Assembly (NCBI RefSeq): GCF_031755915.1
Contig: NC_083388.1
Span: 19,866,001-19,930,000 of the forward strand
Source: Ziziphus jujuba
Lineage: Eukaryota > Streptophyta > Magnoliopsida > Rosales > Rhamnaceae
DNA: 64,000 bases
Direction: 5' to 3'
The position numbers were made by a program, and so were the translations under genes. This document shows, in pieces, positions 1-10,152 of the stretch; positions within the stretch are counted from its first letter, which is position 1, and every line of letters begins with the position of its first letter. The notes beneath the pieces were generated by a model that saw nothing but the letters and a program-made list of their open reading frames with translations, had not been told where the DNA came from and searched no databases.

Positions 1-171
1 CCTGATGGCATAATCATAACCATCATCAGATTCTTCATCCTTGAAATCACTTCCATCCTGAGAGGAGGGACCATCGAATAGCCTCCGATTTGGTGGATGT
101 GCATGGCGGTTTGTCCCACCTGCACTTGTCCTTCCTGCAGCCTCCAGGAGCAAGTTTTCCAAGTCTGCCAT
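1..171 (-). CDS. VIP5: VIP5/RTF1-like Paf1-complex subunit, first coding exon (partial)
   Basis: The minus strand opens with ATG at 171-169 and reads MADLENLLLEAAGRTSAGG, then a basic stretch (NRHAHPPNRR) and an acidic, serine-rich stretch ending DDGYDYAIR at the window edge, 57 residues in all. This matches the N-terminus of plant VIP5, the RTF1 homologue, as I remember it. RTF1 belongs to the nuclear Paf1 complex, which acts with elongating RNA polymerase II and promotes histone H2B ubiquitination and H3K4/K36 methylation; in Arabidopsis VIP5 supports FLC expression. The Plus3 domain would lie outside the window. A splice acceptor (...ATACCAG) lies 13 bases before the ATG, so a 5'UTR intron is likely; a possible donor is near 1288. 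The identification rests on the N-terminal motif only. Confidence 0.8.
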   Translation of the reverse strand, partial: MADLENLLLEAAGRTSAGGTNRHAHPPNRRLFDGPSSQDGSDFKDEESDDGYDYAIR

Positions 172-1569
172 GGTCCTCTATTTCCTGGTATGCACAATAA
201 TGAGTTATGGTCTTGTCTGAGAATAAGTTGCAATTGACACACCAACTACTTCAACGGCAAGAAGGAAAACAAATATATGCACAAGGAATATCAATTGCTA
301 AAATAAGAAGTACCAAAATAAATGCTGACAGGAGTTTTCATGACATATATGTACGCATACATTTTTTTTTTTTTTTTTTTTTTTTTTTGGGTGAGAGAAA
401 CCAGTCAATACTTTCTTCTAAATGGTACATAAGCATGTATCAGCTAAAAAGGGTACTACCATTGCATGAATAATTTGGTGGAGAGATAAATACATTCCAA
501 ACGGCAAAGACAGACAAAATGCCAATGAGTGTCTCTGAAAATCGCGTGCAAATACTTATCATGAATTCCCACTAAAGCACAGGTTAATCTATCTCCTAGA
601 AGAGCTTTTTACTCGCCCTATGCGTTTAGGAAGCGCACATCAGTTTTCCCACATATGAAAAAGAAAATAACGAAATTAAATCAAAACGAACAAATATAAT
701 ACAAAATGATGCAATCTTATTTCCTTTTAGGATGTTAAAGATGCATTCACTGATAAAAGAAAGAACATACAAAATATCAAACATATAACTGTGACACACC
801 CTTGAAGACACCAAAAATCCACAACCAAAAAGGGCTCTAAATCCACAACAAAAAAGCAAAAATAGCTATAGCAGCTCAAGAATCCAAAGCCATAGTGCCC
901 AAAATCATTCTCATCAAACCCACAGCCGTACTGTAGAAGAGTTAAAAACGTATATCAAATTAATATATATATATATATATATATACATACATATATACAA
1001 GAACAAGCTTAACGAAGCATAACAACAACAGCAACAACAACGTTTTAGAACTTCTAATAAAAACTCATTTTGAATATAAAGAAACCCTGTTTGGTTGCTG
1101 AGAAAGTTCATGCTATTAAAAAAAAAAAAAAAATGTCTCATAATGAATAGCTAATAGAGGAAAATATTGGCCAAAAAAAAATCAACGAACCCAGTAAAAC
1201 AAAGAAAGAAAATGGCAAACTTCCCAAGAAAACAAAAAAGAAAGTGAGTAAAACAAGGACAGAGTAGAGTGAAAAAAGAGTGTCATACTTGGATGCTTGG
1301 CGAGTAAGAAAGTTGGCAGAAAATGAAAGAATGTATTAGGAAAGGAAAAAGAACGGAGTTTTAAAGACGCTTATGATGATGAGCGGAGAGGGAGCTTATG
1401 AACATAAAAAAAATTAAATGGCAAATAAGAAAAATAAAAATTTTAAAATTGAGAAAAATATATATATATATTTGGCAACAAAACCCAGACACTTTGAGCC
1501 CTCTCTGGAGTCCGATGTACCACCGGTAGTGTAGCGGCAAGTCCACAGTGCACAAGCTTTTTGCGGCTG
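172..1569. other. VIP5 leader/promoter region
   Basis: No supported coding sequence. It probably holds the 5'UTR intron and promoter of the minus-strand gene. Visible are a T28 run at about 361-388 followed by GGGTGAGA, a (TA)n tract near 964-985, a run of A near 1120 and another (TA)n near 1459. The less AT-rich stretch 1480-1569, read on the minus strand, could be transcribed leader sequence, but no open frame supports it. Confidence 0.4.
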
Positions 1570-2696
1570 TAGAGGTGGGCACGGATTGGGTTGGTTCGGT
1601 TTTGAACCAAAATACAACCCAATTCATACATATCGATTTTTCTAATTTACAATTCAAACCAAACTATTGAAATATTAAATCCAAACCAAACAAAACCATT
1701 TATGATCGGTTTGGTTTGGATTGGTTGATCGGTTTGAAACTTACTAATTTATAAATATATAATATAAATAAAAAATTTTCCAAATATAAAATATAAATAA
1801 TAAATTATAATTATCCAAATATAAAATACAATTAGAATAATACAACATAGTCTACAATGGAAAATAAAAGAAGAAAATGTAGCAAATGATACACATCATG
1901 CACTTATTAAATAACAAACATTAATGTCATCATCTCACTCCTATAAAATCAAATTAAAATTGTTAGAACAAATAATGTAAAATAATACATTCGTCAAAAT
2001 TCATTCACTCAAAAATCAATGCATAATTCTTTTTTTTTTTTTAACTTTAAAATTTTGGTAAATCATAAATCAATCAACGTTGACAGGTTCACTAATTTTA
2101 GTTGATTCTGTAAGCTCTACAAATATTAAAACAATAAAATTAGCAATAAATTATATTTAAACATTTATATATATATATATATAAGTAACAATTGTATACA
2201 ATATATGTAGATATATATATGATGGAGATGTAAAAAAAATATATATATTATGGTGATGGTGATGGATTGGTAGTGAGCGGCAACAAAGGTAAATGTTTAG
2301 TTTAGCGTTACAACTTACAATTTGATTTAGGATTTGTGATATGGGGATATAAAAGAAAAAAAAATATATATATATATATATATTAAAAATTAATATATAA
2401 AAATGAAAAAAAAATTTAAAAACTAATATATAAAAATGAAAAAAATATTCTAAAATTAATATATAAAAATGAAAAAAAATAAAAAATATATAATTTTTTA
2501 GTTATATAATATATTATTTGGATTGGATTGGATTGGATTGGATTTATATTTCCAATCCATAACCAATCCAATTCATACAATTTATAATATTTTGAACCCA
2601 ATCCAATCCAATTGATGTAAAAATTCAATCCAAACCGTTAAAAATGAATTGGATTGGGCGGATTGAACGGGTTGGATTGGATTTTGCCCACCCCTA
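1570..2696 (+). mobile_element. Non-autonomous hAT element, copy 1
   Basis: The 1127-bp element starts TAGAGGTGGGCACGGATTGG and ends TTTTGCCCACCCCTA, giving imperfect terminal inverted repeats of TAG(A/G)GGTGGGCA type. Subterminal stretches are dense in TTGGATTGG/CCAATCC motifs; the interior is AT-rich with (TA)n tracts and has no transposase frame. It is closely similar to the copies at 2815-3923 (inverted) and 31278-32410 (same orientation). The 8-bp target duplication, clear at the other two copies, is not clear here (tgcggctg against cctggcgg). Confidence 0.8.
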
Positions 2697-2814
2697 CCTG
2701 GCGGCATAGCAAAAATAAAAAAAAACCAAAGGATCAAATTTCCAAGTTAGTAAAAAGACAAAAAAGAAAAAAAGCCAATACTACTTTTAAATTGTAAACT
2801 TTTGCAATTCTAAG

Positions 2815-3923
2815 TAGGTTGGTGGGTGGACAAAATTAAATTCAATTTGTGCAATTTAATTTATTTTTAATGGTTTTAATTGAATTTTTATATTAATTAG
2901 ATTGAACTGGATTCAAAATATTATAAATTATCTGGATTGGATTGGTTATGAATTGAAAATATAAATTCAATCCAATTCAAATAATATATTATATAACTAA
3001 AAAATTATATATTTTTTTAATTTTTTTCATTTTAATATATATTTTTTTCTTTTGATATATAATTTTTAATTTTTTTTTTGTCATTTTTATATATTGATTT
3101 TTAATATATATATATATATATATATATTTTTTTTACATTTTCATATCCTAAATTTCAAATCAAATTGTAAATTGTAATTCTAAACTAAACATTTATCTCC
3201 GTTGTTGCCCACCACCAATCCATCACCATAATATATATATATATATATTTTTACATCCCCATCATATATATTTATGTATATATATATATCTATATATATT
3301 GTATTCAATTGTTACTTATATATATATATATATATAAATGTTTAAATATAATTTATTGCTAATTTTATTGTTTTGATCTTTGTAGAGCTTACATAATTAA
3401 TTAAAATTAGTAAACCTGTAAATGTTGATTGATTTATGATTTACCAAATTTTAAGGTTAAAAAAAAAATTATGCATTCATTATTGAGTGAATGAATTTTG
3501 ATGAATGTATTATTTTATATTATTTATTCTAACAATTTTAATTTGATTTTATAGGAGTGAGATGATGACATTAATGTTTGCTACTTAATAAGTGCATGAT
3601 GTGTATCATTTGCTATATTTTCTTTTTTATTTTTCATTGTAAACTATGTTGTATTATTTTAATTGTATTTTATATTTGGATAATTATAATTTATTATTTA
3701 TATTTTATATTTGAAAATTTTTTATTTGTATTATATATTTATAAATTAGTAAGTTTCAAACCGATCAACCATTCCAAACCAAATCGATCATAAATGGTTT
3801 GATTTGGTTTGGATTTAATGCTTTAATGGTTTGATTTGGATTCTAAATTAGAAAAACCGATATATACAGATTATATTATATTTCGGTTCAAAATCGAACC
3901 AACCCAATCCATACCCAACACTA
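2815..3923 (-). mobile_element. Non-autonomous hAT element, copy 2 (inverted)
   Basis: The 1109-bp element is the reverse complement of the family seen at 1570 and 31278. It begins TAGGTTGGTGGGTGGAC and ends ACCCAACACTA. It is flanked by ATTCTAAG on the left and ATTCTAAC on the right, an 8-bp target duplication with one mismatch, which places the family in the hAT superfamily. No transposase is encoded. With copy 1 it forms a long inverted repeat with a 118-bp spacer. Confidence 0.85.
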
Positions 3924-4456
3924 ATTCTAACAATAAAATCTTCAGTTTATTTATTTATTTTTATAAAACAATAAAAAAAAAACAAACTTTGTATATATGT
4001 TTATGATGGTTTTTTTTTTTTTTTAATGTCATGAAAATTCTAACTCAGAAATATTATTGGTAAGAGAAACATAATTATTTAACTCTACATCTTATTACAT
4101 TAAAAAAAAAATGATGTGTAAAAATGTTGATTAAGCCCCAAGTGATTATCCATGTAAAAAGCGTTTTGTTTATTTATTTATTTTCTGATAACAAAATTTT
4201 AAATTTGTCATAACATGGAACTTCAAAGAATGGACTATTTCCAAGTATTGAGCCAAAGCTCATCACCATCACATAAAAGCAGAGGAAGATATTGGAAATG
4301 AAAATGAAGCCCAGTTGAAGAATTTGACCAAAATACTTTCTTTTAGGAGAGAACCAATATTTATCATTGAGGAAAGCTTGTAGCTTCATACAGTAAACAT
4401 AGTCACTGCTTCTAAACAGCCCATCTGGGCTTTGGAGGCTACAATGTAATATAGAA
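3924..4456. promoter_or_regulatory. Upstream region of the PGN-like gene
   Basis: A 533-bp AT-rich stretch between hAT copy 2 and the PPR start. It should contain the promoter and leader of the downstream gene. Runs of T near 4010 and of A near 4101 are visible; no clear TATA box could be assigned. Confidence 0.35.
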
Positions 4457-6476
4457 ATGGCTCTCAGAAAACTACTACCTGCGGCAGCTCTTTCCCATCC
4501 CATCCAGCCAATGATTCGGAACTCCCTCCAGAACTCCACCGCCCAATTAAGCAAACCCTTTTTGCCCATAGAGCCATCCATTTTAACCACAAATCTTATC
4601 AAGTCTTGTTTTCAAATGGGTTTAATCGAAGAGGCGCGTACTATGTTCGACGAAATGAGTGAGAGAGACGTGGTTGCATGGACTGCCATGGTTGAAGGGT
4701 ACACTTCTTGCAACCACCACAGCCTTTCATTGGTTGTGTTCTGTGAGATGGTGAGGAATGAAGTGGTCCCCAATGCATTTACTTTCTCTAGTGTTCTTAA
4801 GGCTTGTAAGGGCATGAAATCTCTTTCATGTGGGGCATTAGTTCATGGGTTGGTTATCAAGCATGGTGTGGACGGTTCCATTTACGTGGATAATGCCCTC
4901 ATGGACGTTTATGCTACCACTTGTGCTACCATGGACGATGCGTGCATGGTTTTTCAGGATATCCATGCAAAAAATGCTGTTTCGTGGACTACTTTGATCA
5001 CTGGCTTCACCCATAGAGGCGATGGCTATCGTGGGCTTCGAGTTTTTCAGCAAATGTTACTGGTAATTGGCTGAGAAAACTTGACTTTTGTAACAATGTT
5101 TTCATTTCTAAAGAGTTCATTTATTAATCAGCATGTAAGGATGTTTTTACAGCTAATTTTTATAAAGGAAATCCACTTTAAAAAAGAAGGATTTCATTTA
5201 AGTAAGAATTCAGAATAAACAATTTTCTGCCATATTTAAAATTCTTGAATGTCTTGGCAAACAGGAGGAAGCAGAAGTGACCCCATTTAGCTTTTCAATT
5301 GCAGTTAGAGCTTGTGCCTCAACTGGCTTGCAAGCTACTGGAAAGCAAATTCATGCAGCAGTTGTCAAATGTGGGTTTCAGTGTAACCTTCCTGTAACGA
5401 ATTCCCTACTGGACATGTATTGCAGATTTGGTTGTTTGATGGAGGCAAATCAATACTTCTGTGAAATGACTCAAAAAGACTTGATCACTTGGAACACCCT
5501 AATAGCTGGATATGAGAGAATGGAATCTAGTAGGTGTCTCCACATATTTTCAAAAATGGAGTCAGAAGGCTTTAGTCCAAATTGCTTCACATTTACCAGT
5601 TTGATAGCTGCCTGTGCTAACTTAGCACTTTTGGCCTGTGGACAACAGGTTCATGGTGGGAGTGTAAGGAGAGGCCTTAACCGAAACGTGGAATTGGCCA
5701 ATGCTCTTATTGATATGTATGCCAAGAGTGGAAATATAGCTGACTCTTACAAAATTTTTATTGAAATGTCACATAAAAGTTTGGAATCTTGGACTTCCAT
5801 GATGATTGGCTATGGTGCCCATGGCTATGGAAAAGAGGCCATTGAATTGTTTAATGAAATGGTGAGATCAGGTATTAGACCTGATCAAGTAGTTTTTATG
5901 GGAGTTCTGAGTGCTTGCAGCCATGCTGGCCTTGTTGATGAAGGCTTGAGTTATTTTGAATCTATGCTGGTTAAGTATAATGTTATTCCTGACCAGGAGA
6001 TTTATATGTGTGTAGTAGATTTGCTCGGTCGAGCTGGGAGAGTTGAGGAAGCATATAAATTGATAGAGAGTATGCCATTTAAGCCTGATGAGTCTGTTTG
6101 GAATACACTTCTTGGATCTTGCAAAGCACATAAGCTTCCACACTTGGGCAAACTGGCTGGTAAAAGGGTGTTGGATTTGAGGCCAAATACTGTGGAAACT
6201 TATCTGATGCTGTCAAACATTTATGCAACTGAAGGTAAGTGGGGTGAATTTGCAAATATGAGGAAGTTGATGAAAGGTATGGGGAATAAGAAAGAGGTAG
6301 GAAGAAGTTGGATTGAGGTAAGAAACCAGGTTTATAGTTTTGTTGTTGGAGATGAGATGGGTTCTCATACAGCGTGGGTGTATGCTGTTTTGGAACTTCT
6401 TATTCAGCATATAAAAGAGGCAGGGTACGTACCTGATTTAGATTGTTTAATTCATGACCAACAAGATGGAACTTGA
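4457..6476 (+). CDS. PGN: PGN-like pentatricopeptide repeat protein (PLS class), two exons
   Basis: Exons 4457-5062 and 5265-6476 are joined by a 202-bp GT-AG intron in phase 0 and give 605 residues. The intron is placed where QQMLL meets EEAEVTPFSF, which restores the repeat register. Tandem PPR motifs of P, L and S type run from about residue 45 to 520 (for example RDVVAWTAMVEGYTS, KDLITWNTLIAGYER), followed by an E-type extension ending DLDCLIHDQQDGT; there is no DYW domain. The sequence follows Arabidopsis At1g56570 (PGN, a mitochondrial PPR protein linked to salt, ABA and Botrytis responses) over its whole length, including the C-terminal DQ..GT. Family knowledge predicts organellar RNA binding. 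The DUF538 gene at 13932 is homologous to the Arabidopsis neighbour At1g56580. Confidence 0.9.
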
Positions 6477-7316
6477 AGAGAAGCCAATGCCATATGATAT
6501 AAAGTGAAAGGTTTCTTGGAAAGTCATCTTGTTGTCTCTAATGTCATGCAAACACCAGAAGTTGGACAACTAGAAAGAGAAGAGGAAAAATTCATTTTTG
6601 AGGGCCTTTTTGACAAGTCGTGTAATTTTCGTGCTTATTTAAAGAGATACTAAAGGAAAAATGAAGTGGAGAAAACATGCATTTTTTTTCCATGTAGCAT
6701 ATCATTTCCCGAGAATGGTTAACCACGTTAGATTTGGAGCCATTATGGGGATAAAACAAAATATGGGGAAAGAAAATTGAAGGGTAAGATCCCACCCTGC
6801 AGAGGCATTATTTGTATATTTAAAAATTCATTTGGAAACCTTAATCTATTAACCCAGTGAGAATATAAGATGAAACAGGTTTTACTTGATTGACTGCTTT
6901 TGACATGTGTTCCCATTTTCCCCATACAACATCAAAGTTGCTTACTTTTCGGTGTCATTGGTCTGCTCGAAGATTATAATAGCTGTATTGTTTCTAAAGC
7001 TTTCTGCAGGGGCCCTCAGATTATATTTGATGGGAGGGAGTTCAATAAAACTTTGAACCGATTAATCAAGGAAAAATTTTCATCTTATATGTAATGCAAA
7101 GAAAGAAGAGATCAAACAATTGTTTCCGAGAAGAACGAGATTCAAATAAATTGATTTTTTCTGAAGAGCAATACATCCAAACAAAGTATTGGGAAAGTCA
7201 TTTATAACGCCTTGGAATACAATAAAGTAATTTGATTTGCATGCTTTTTTCCAAAACTTTTTAATCCAATCTGTACAAGGCAAGGGTCTGTTAGGTTGTT
7301 TATGTATTCTACCCTA
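6477..7316. other. Converging 3' ends of the two PPR genes
   Basis: 840 bp between two convergent stop codons. It must hold both 3'UTRs and terminators. Small open frames here lack plausible domains or codon use. No mobile element was recognised. Confidence 0.4.
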
Positions 7317-9809
7317 CTACCAATAATCTCGGCAAGAACAAGATCCCTGCTTAAAATGGTGAAAGCGATGCCGATCCCTTATCACAATCACTCGTCCAAA
7401 AGCTTTTGAGATGAACTTTGCTGCTGTATGACAATCATTACATATCCTCAAATTCTTCATAATCCTTATTGGAGTTGGTGCACTAGTAGTGATAAGCCCA
7501 AAGGCAACAGCAAGCTTCTCACTGTGTCTAAAAAGAGCAGTTTCCTTCTCTTCTTCATCAATGTCAAGGGAAACCTCATTAGTGTCTGGTGTGTAACCTT
7601 CCATCCTCAATTTCTTAGCTATTTCATCCAATTGATCCTCAATCTCATTTATCAAAGGGTGTGCCTTATCTCCTGCAAGAAATTCATGAACCACTCCATT
7701 TGCTTCAATCATGCTACAACCTGGGTTCTTCACCACCCCATGCTGCATCATCATTCCCCTGATTTGGAGAACATCATCCCAATTACCTCTTGAAGCATAT
7801 AAGTTGGATAACAACACATGGAACCCATCATGGTCAGGCTCAAGCTCGATGAGCCTTCTTCCTATCCTCTCCCCCATATCATGGTTATTGTATTTCTTAC
7901 AAGCCCCAAGCAAAGCGCCCCAAGTAGCAACATCAGGTGCAATAGGCATACTCTCGATGAGTTCCTCTGCCTCTTTGAGCATGCCAGCCCGCCCTAAAAG
8001 GTCAACCATGCATCCATAATGCTTAACATTTGGTTCGATTTTGTATTCTCGAGTCATTGAATCAAACTGTTCACGGCCCTCATCTACTAAGCCCATGTGC
8101 CGACAAGCTCCAAGAACTGCAACAAAGGTTATCTCATTAGGCACTACACCAGATGCCTTCATCTCAGAAAAAATGTCAAGTGACTTCTCTACAAACCCAT
8201 TCATTGCCAACCCAAGAATGAGAGCATTCCAAGTAGAAGTTCCCTTCTCTGCCATCTCATGAAAAACTTCTAATGCATTTTCCATACATCCACATTTCAT
8301 GTACATGTCCACTAGTGTTGTACCCAAAATTCTGTTTATCTTCAGAACATTTTTCCTTATATAAGCATGAACCCATTTTCCTAGGTCAAGGGCAGCCAAA
8401 TGAGTGCAAGCTGAGATCACACTTACCAAAGTAGTCTCATCTGGTCTAATTCCAGAAAACTGCATCTCCTGGAATAACGCCAGAGTTTCAGAGAAGCGGT
8501 CATGTTGAGCATAACCTGATATCATCACACTCCATGAGACAACATCCTTCTTGGGCATGGATTCAAACAATGCCTTGGCATTTTCTATCCATCCGCATTT
8601 CATGTATCCCGATATCATAGAGTTCCAAGTAATCTGGTCCAAGTGGCAAGCTGCATTGAACAGATTTTGGGCAGATATTATTTCCCCACTACTTGAATAC
8701 ATGTGAATCAGAGCATTTTGAAGGTTAACATAAGATTCAATTCCAATTTTCACAACCAAGCTGTGGATCAATTTCCCTACCTTGACAGCCGATAAATGTG
8801 CACATGCAGAAAGAACAGTCACAACCACAACCTCATCCACCATAATTCCATTAGCATTCATTTCAATGAACATATCCAAAGCCTCCTCATACATCTCGTT
8901 TTGCTCATAACATGAAATCAATGCACTCCAAGAAACCATGTCTTTCTCAGGCATTTCGTTAAATAGCTGATGAGCCTCTTCCACCATACCTGTCTTACCA
9001 AACAGCACAATCATAGAATTTGAAGCTATAGTGTTCTTTTCTTGCATCAGATAGTAAATAAATTTTGCCTCTTCCACATCAGCCATTTGAATATACCCTG
9101 CCAAAATCGAATTCCATGAAACCGAGTCCAACACGGGACTTTCATCAAAGACCTTGCGTGCATCAGCCATGTTTTCACAAACTGCATACATGTTAATCAA
9201 TGTGTTCTGAACATAAACATCTGAATCAAAGCCCATTTTGAATACATGATTATGCATCTGTTTCCCGTCAAATTGAGATAACCGAATAGCGCATGCTTGA
9301 ACTAGAATTGGGTATGTATAATTGTCAGGACCCAAGTTTCTATCCAACAGAAATTTGTAGAAAGATATAGCCTTTTGAGGACAGTTTCTTTGTACATATG
9401 CTTTCATCATAGTATTACAAATGAACCCATTTGAGTTCTCAATGAGATTGAAGATTTGGAAGGAATAATCAACATGGATGAATGGTAAGTCAGTGGAGAA
9501 CTTGAGAAGTCTGCTTGCAGCAAATGTATCTTTGATGAACCCAGTGAAGATCATTTGAGAAAGTATTTGCTTGAATTCCTTGAAATTTTGACATTGCTGC
9601 AAGTGGGTTTCTAAGACAGAGAGGTTTATAGTCGCTTTGTAGATGGGTTTGTTAACCAAAATTGATGCTTTTTGCGTTGGGTTCAAAAATCGTCTTGTAG
9701 CTGAGGAAAGATGCTTCAATTGGACCAAACTCATAGATAGAGAGGACGTTTTGGAAATTAGCAAAGTTTTAAAAATGCAAGTTTTTAAATGGTTTTGAAC
9801 GAAAAGCAT
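7317..9809 (-). CDS. PLS-DYW pentatricopeptide repeat protein, predicted organellar RNA-editing factor
   Basis: A single uninterrupted 830-codon frame, as is usual for plant PPR genes. The N-terminal ~60 residues are rich in K, R, S, T and L and resemble an organelle transit peptide; Met26 (MSLVQLKHLSS) is an alternative start. PLS-type repeats follow from about residue 125 to 650 (VSWNSILAGYIQ, VSWSALISCYEQ, ITWNSMISGYMK), then E/E+ motifs and a C-terminal DYW domain. The DYW domain shows the deaminase-like HSE (FRHSEKLAVAFGL), CNDCH (RICNDCHTAAKFISK) and the terminal CSCRDYW. Such proteins select cytidines in plastid or mitochondrial transcripts for C-to-U editing. I could not assign a one-to-one Arabidopsis orthologue. 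It is divergent from the agenet gene, with 343 bp between start codons. Confidence 0.92.
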   Translation of the reverse strand: MLFVQNHLKTCIFKTLLISKTSSLSMSLVQLKHLSSATRRFLNPTQKASILVNKPIYKATINLSVLETHLQQCQNFKEFKQILSQMIFTGFIKDTFAASRLLKFSTDLPFIHVDYSFQIFNLIENSNGFICNTMMKAYVQRNCPQKAISFYKFLLDRNLGPDNYTYPILVQACAIRLSQFDGKQMHNHVFKMGFDSDVYVQNTLINMYAVCENMADARKVFDESPVLDSVSWNSILAGYIQMADVEEAKFIYYLMQEKNTIASNSMIVLFGKTGMVEEAHQLFNEMPEKDMVSWSALISCYEQNEMYEEALDMFIEMNANGIMVDEVVVVTVLSACAHLSAVKVGKLIHSLVVKIGIESYVNLQNALIHMYSSSGEIISAQNLFNAACHLDQITWNSMISGYMKCGWIENAKALFESMPKKDVVSWSVMISGYAQHDRFSETLALFQEMQFSGIRPDETTLVSVISACTHLAALDLGKWVHAYIRKNVLKINRILGTTLVDMYMKCGCMENALEVFHEMAEKGTSTWNALILGLAMNGFVEKSLDIFSEMKASGVVPNEITFVAVLGACRHMGLVDEGREQFDSMTREYKIEPNVKHYGCMVDLLGRAGMLKEAEELIESMPIAPDVATWGALLGACKKYNNHDMGERIGRRLIELEPDHDGFHVLLSNLYASRGNWDDVLQIRGMMMQHGVVKNPGCSMIEANGVVHEFLAGDKAHPLINEIEDQLDEIAKKLRMEGYTPDTNEVSLDIDEEEKETALFRHSEKLAVAFGLITTSAPTPIRIMKNLRICNDCHTAAKFISKAFGRVIVIRDRHRFHHFKQGSCSCRDYW

Positions 9810-10152
9810 ATGAACTTCTGCACATAACGAACATACATCATGGATGCATCATGGCTCATGCACACATGCATATGCTTTGTCTTTTCAGTTCTCTCTGCGC
9901 TTTATGTATTCTCTGGTTTCACTTTCCCCAACCTTTTTCAATGTCATTTATTCTCTGAGCGTTGTCGAATTTTTGTCCCAAAAAAACAAAACCCATTCAA
10001 AATTACTCCTTTTTTTTTTTTTTTCTTTTAATGCATTCAAAATTCCCCTCCATAGAAGAAACGCTATAAAGTCAATTTAACTTTATTTATTAAAAAAAAA
10101 AAAAAAAAAAAAAACCAGCTTCCAAAAGACCTTAAACACCCCTTAAATCACA
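9810..10152. promoter_or_regulatory. Shared divergent promoter region (PPR-DYW / agenet)
   Basis: 343 bp separate the two divergent start codons, so both promoters must lie here or overlap the leaders. It contains a T-rich micro-insertion at 10005-10033 and an A-run at about 10091-10113. No TATA box stands out. Confidence 0.5.
9994..10044. repeat. Poly(T) micro-insertion with 11-bp direct repeats
   Basis: CATTCAAAATT at 9994-10004 recurs at 10034-10044 and brackets a 29-bp T-rich insert (ACTCC, T-run, CTTTTAATG). The geometry is that of a target-site duplication around a very short A-tailed insertion, read on the minus strand. Confidence 0.55.

Noticed and set aside
361..400. T28 GGGTGAGA as another micro-insertion
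   Set aside because: The edge resembles the insert at 44793 but I could not find a flanking direct repeat.
207..1141. Open frames of 75-88 codons near the VIP5 start
   Set aside because: They translate poly(T), (TA)n and GTT repeats into F, Y-I and C runs, with no domain and no conserved look.
1570..3923. The inverted hAT pair as a microRNA precursor
   Set aside because: The arms are over 1 kb long and transposon-derived, unlike a miRNA foldback; siRNA production is the more likely possibility and is listed separately.
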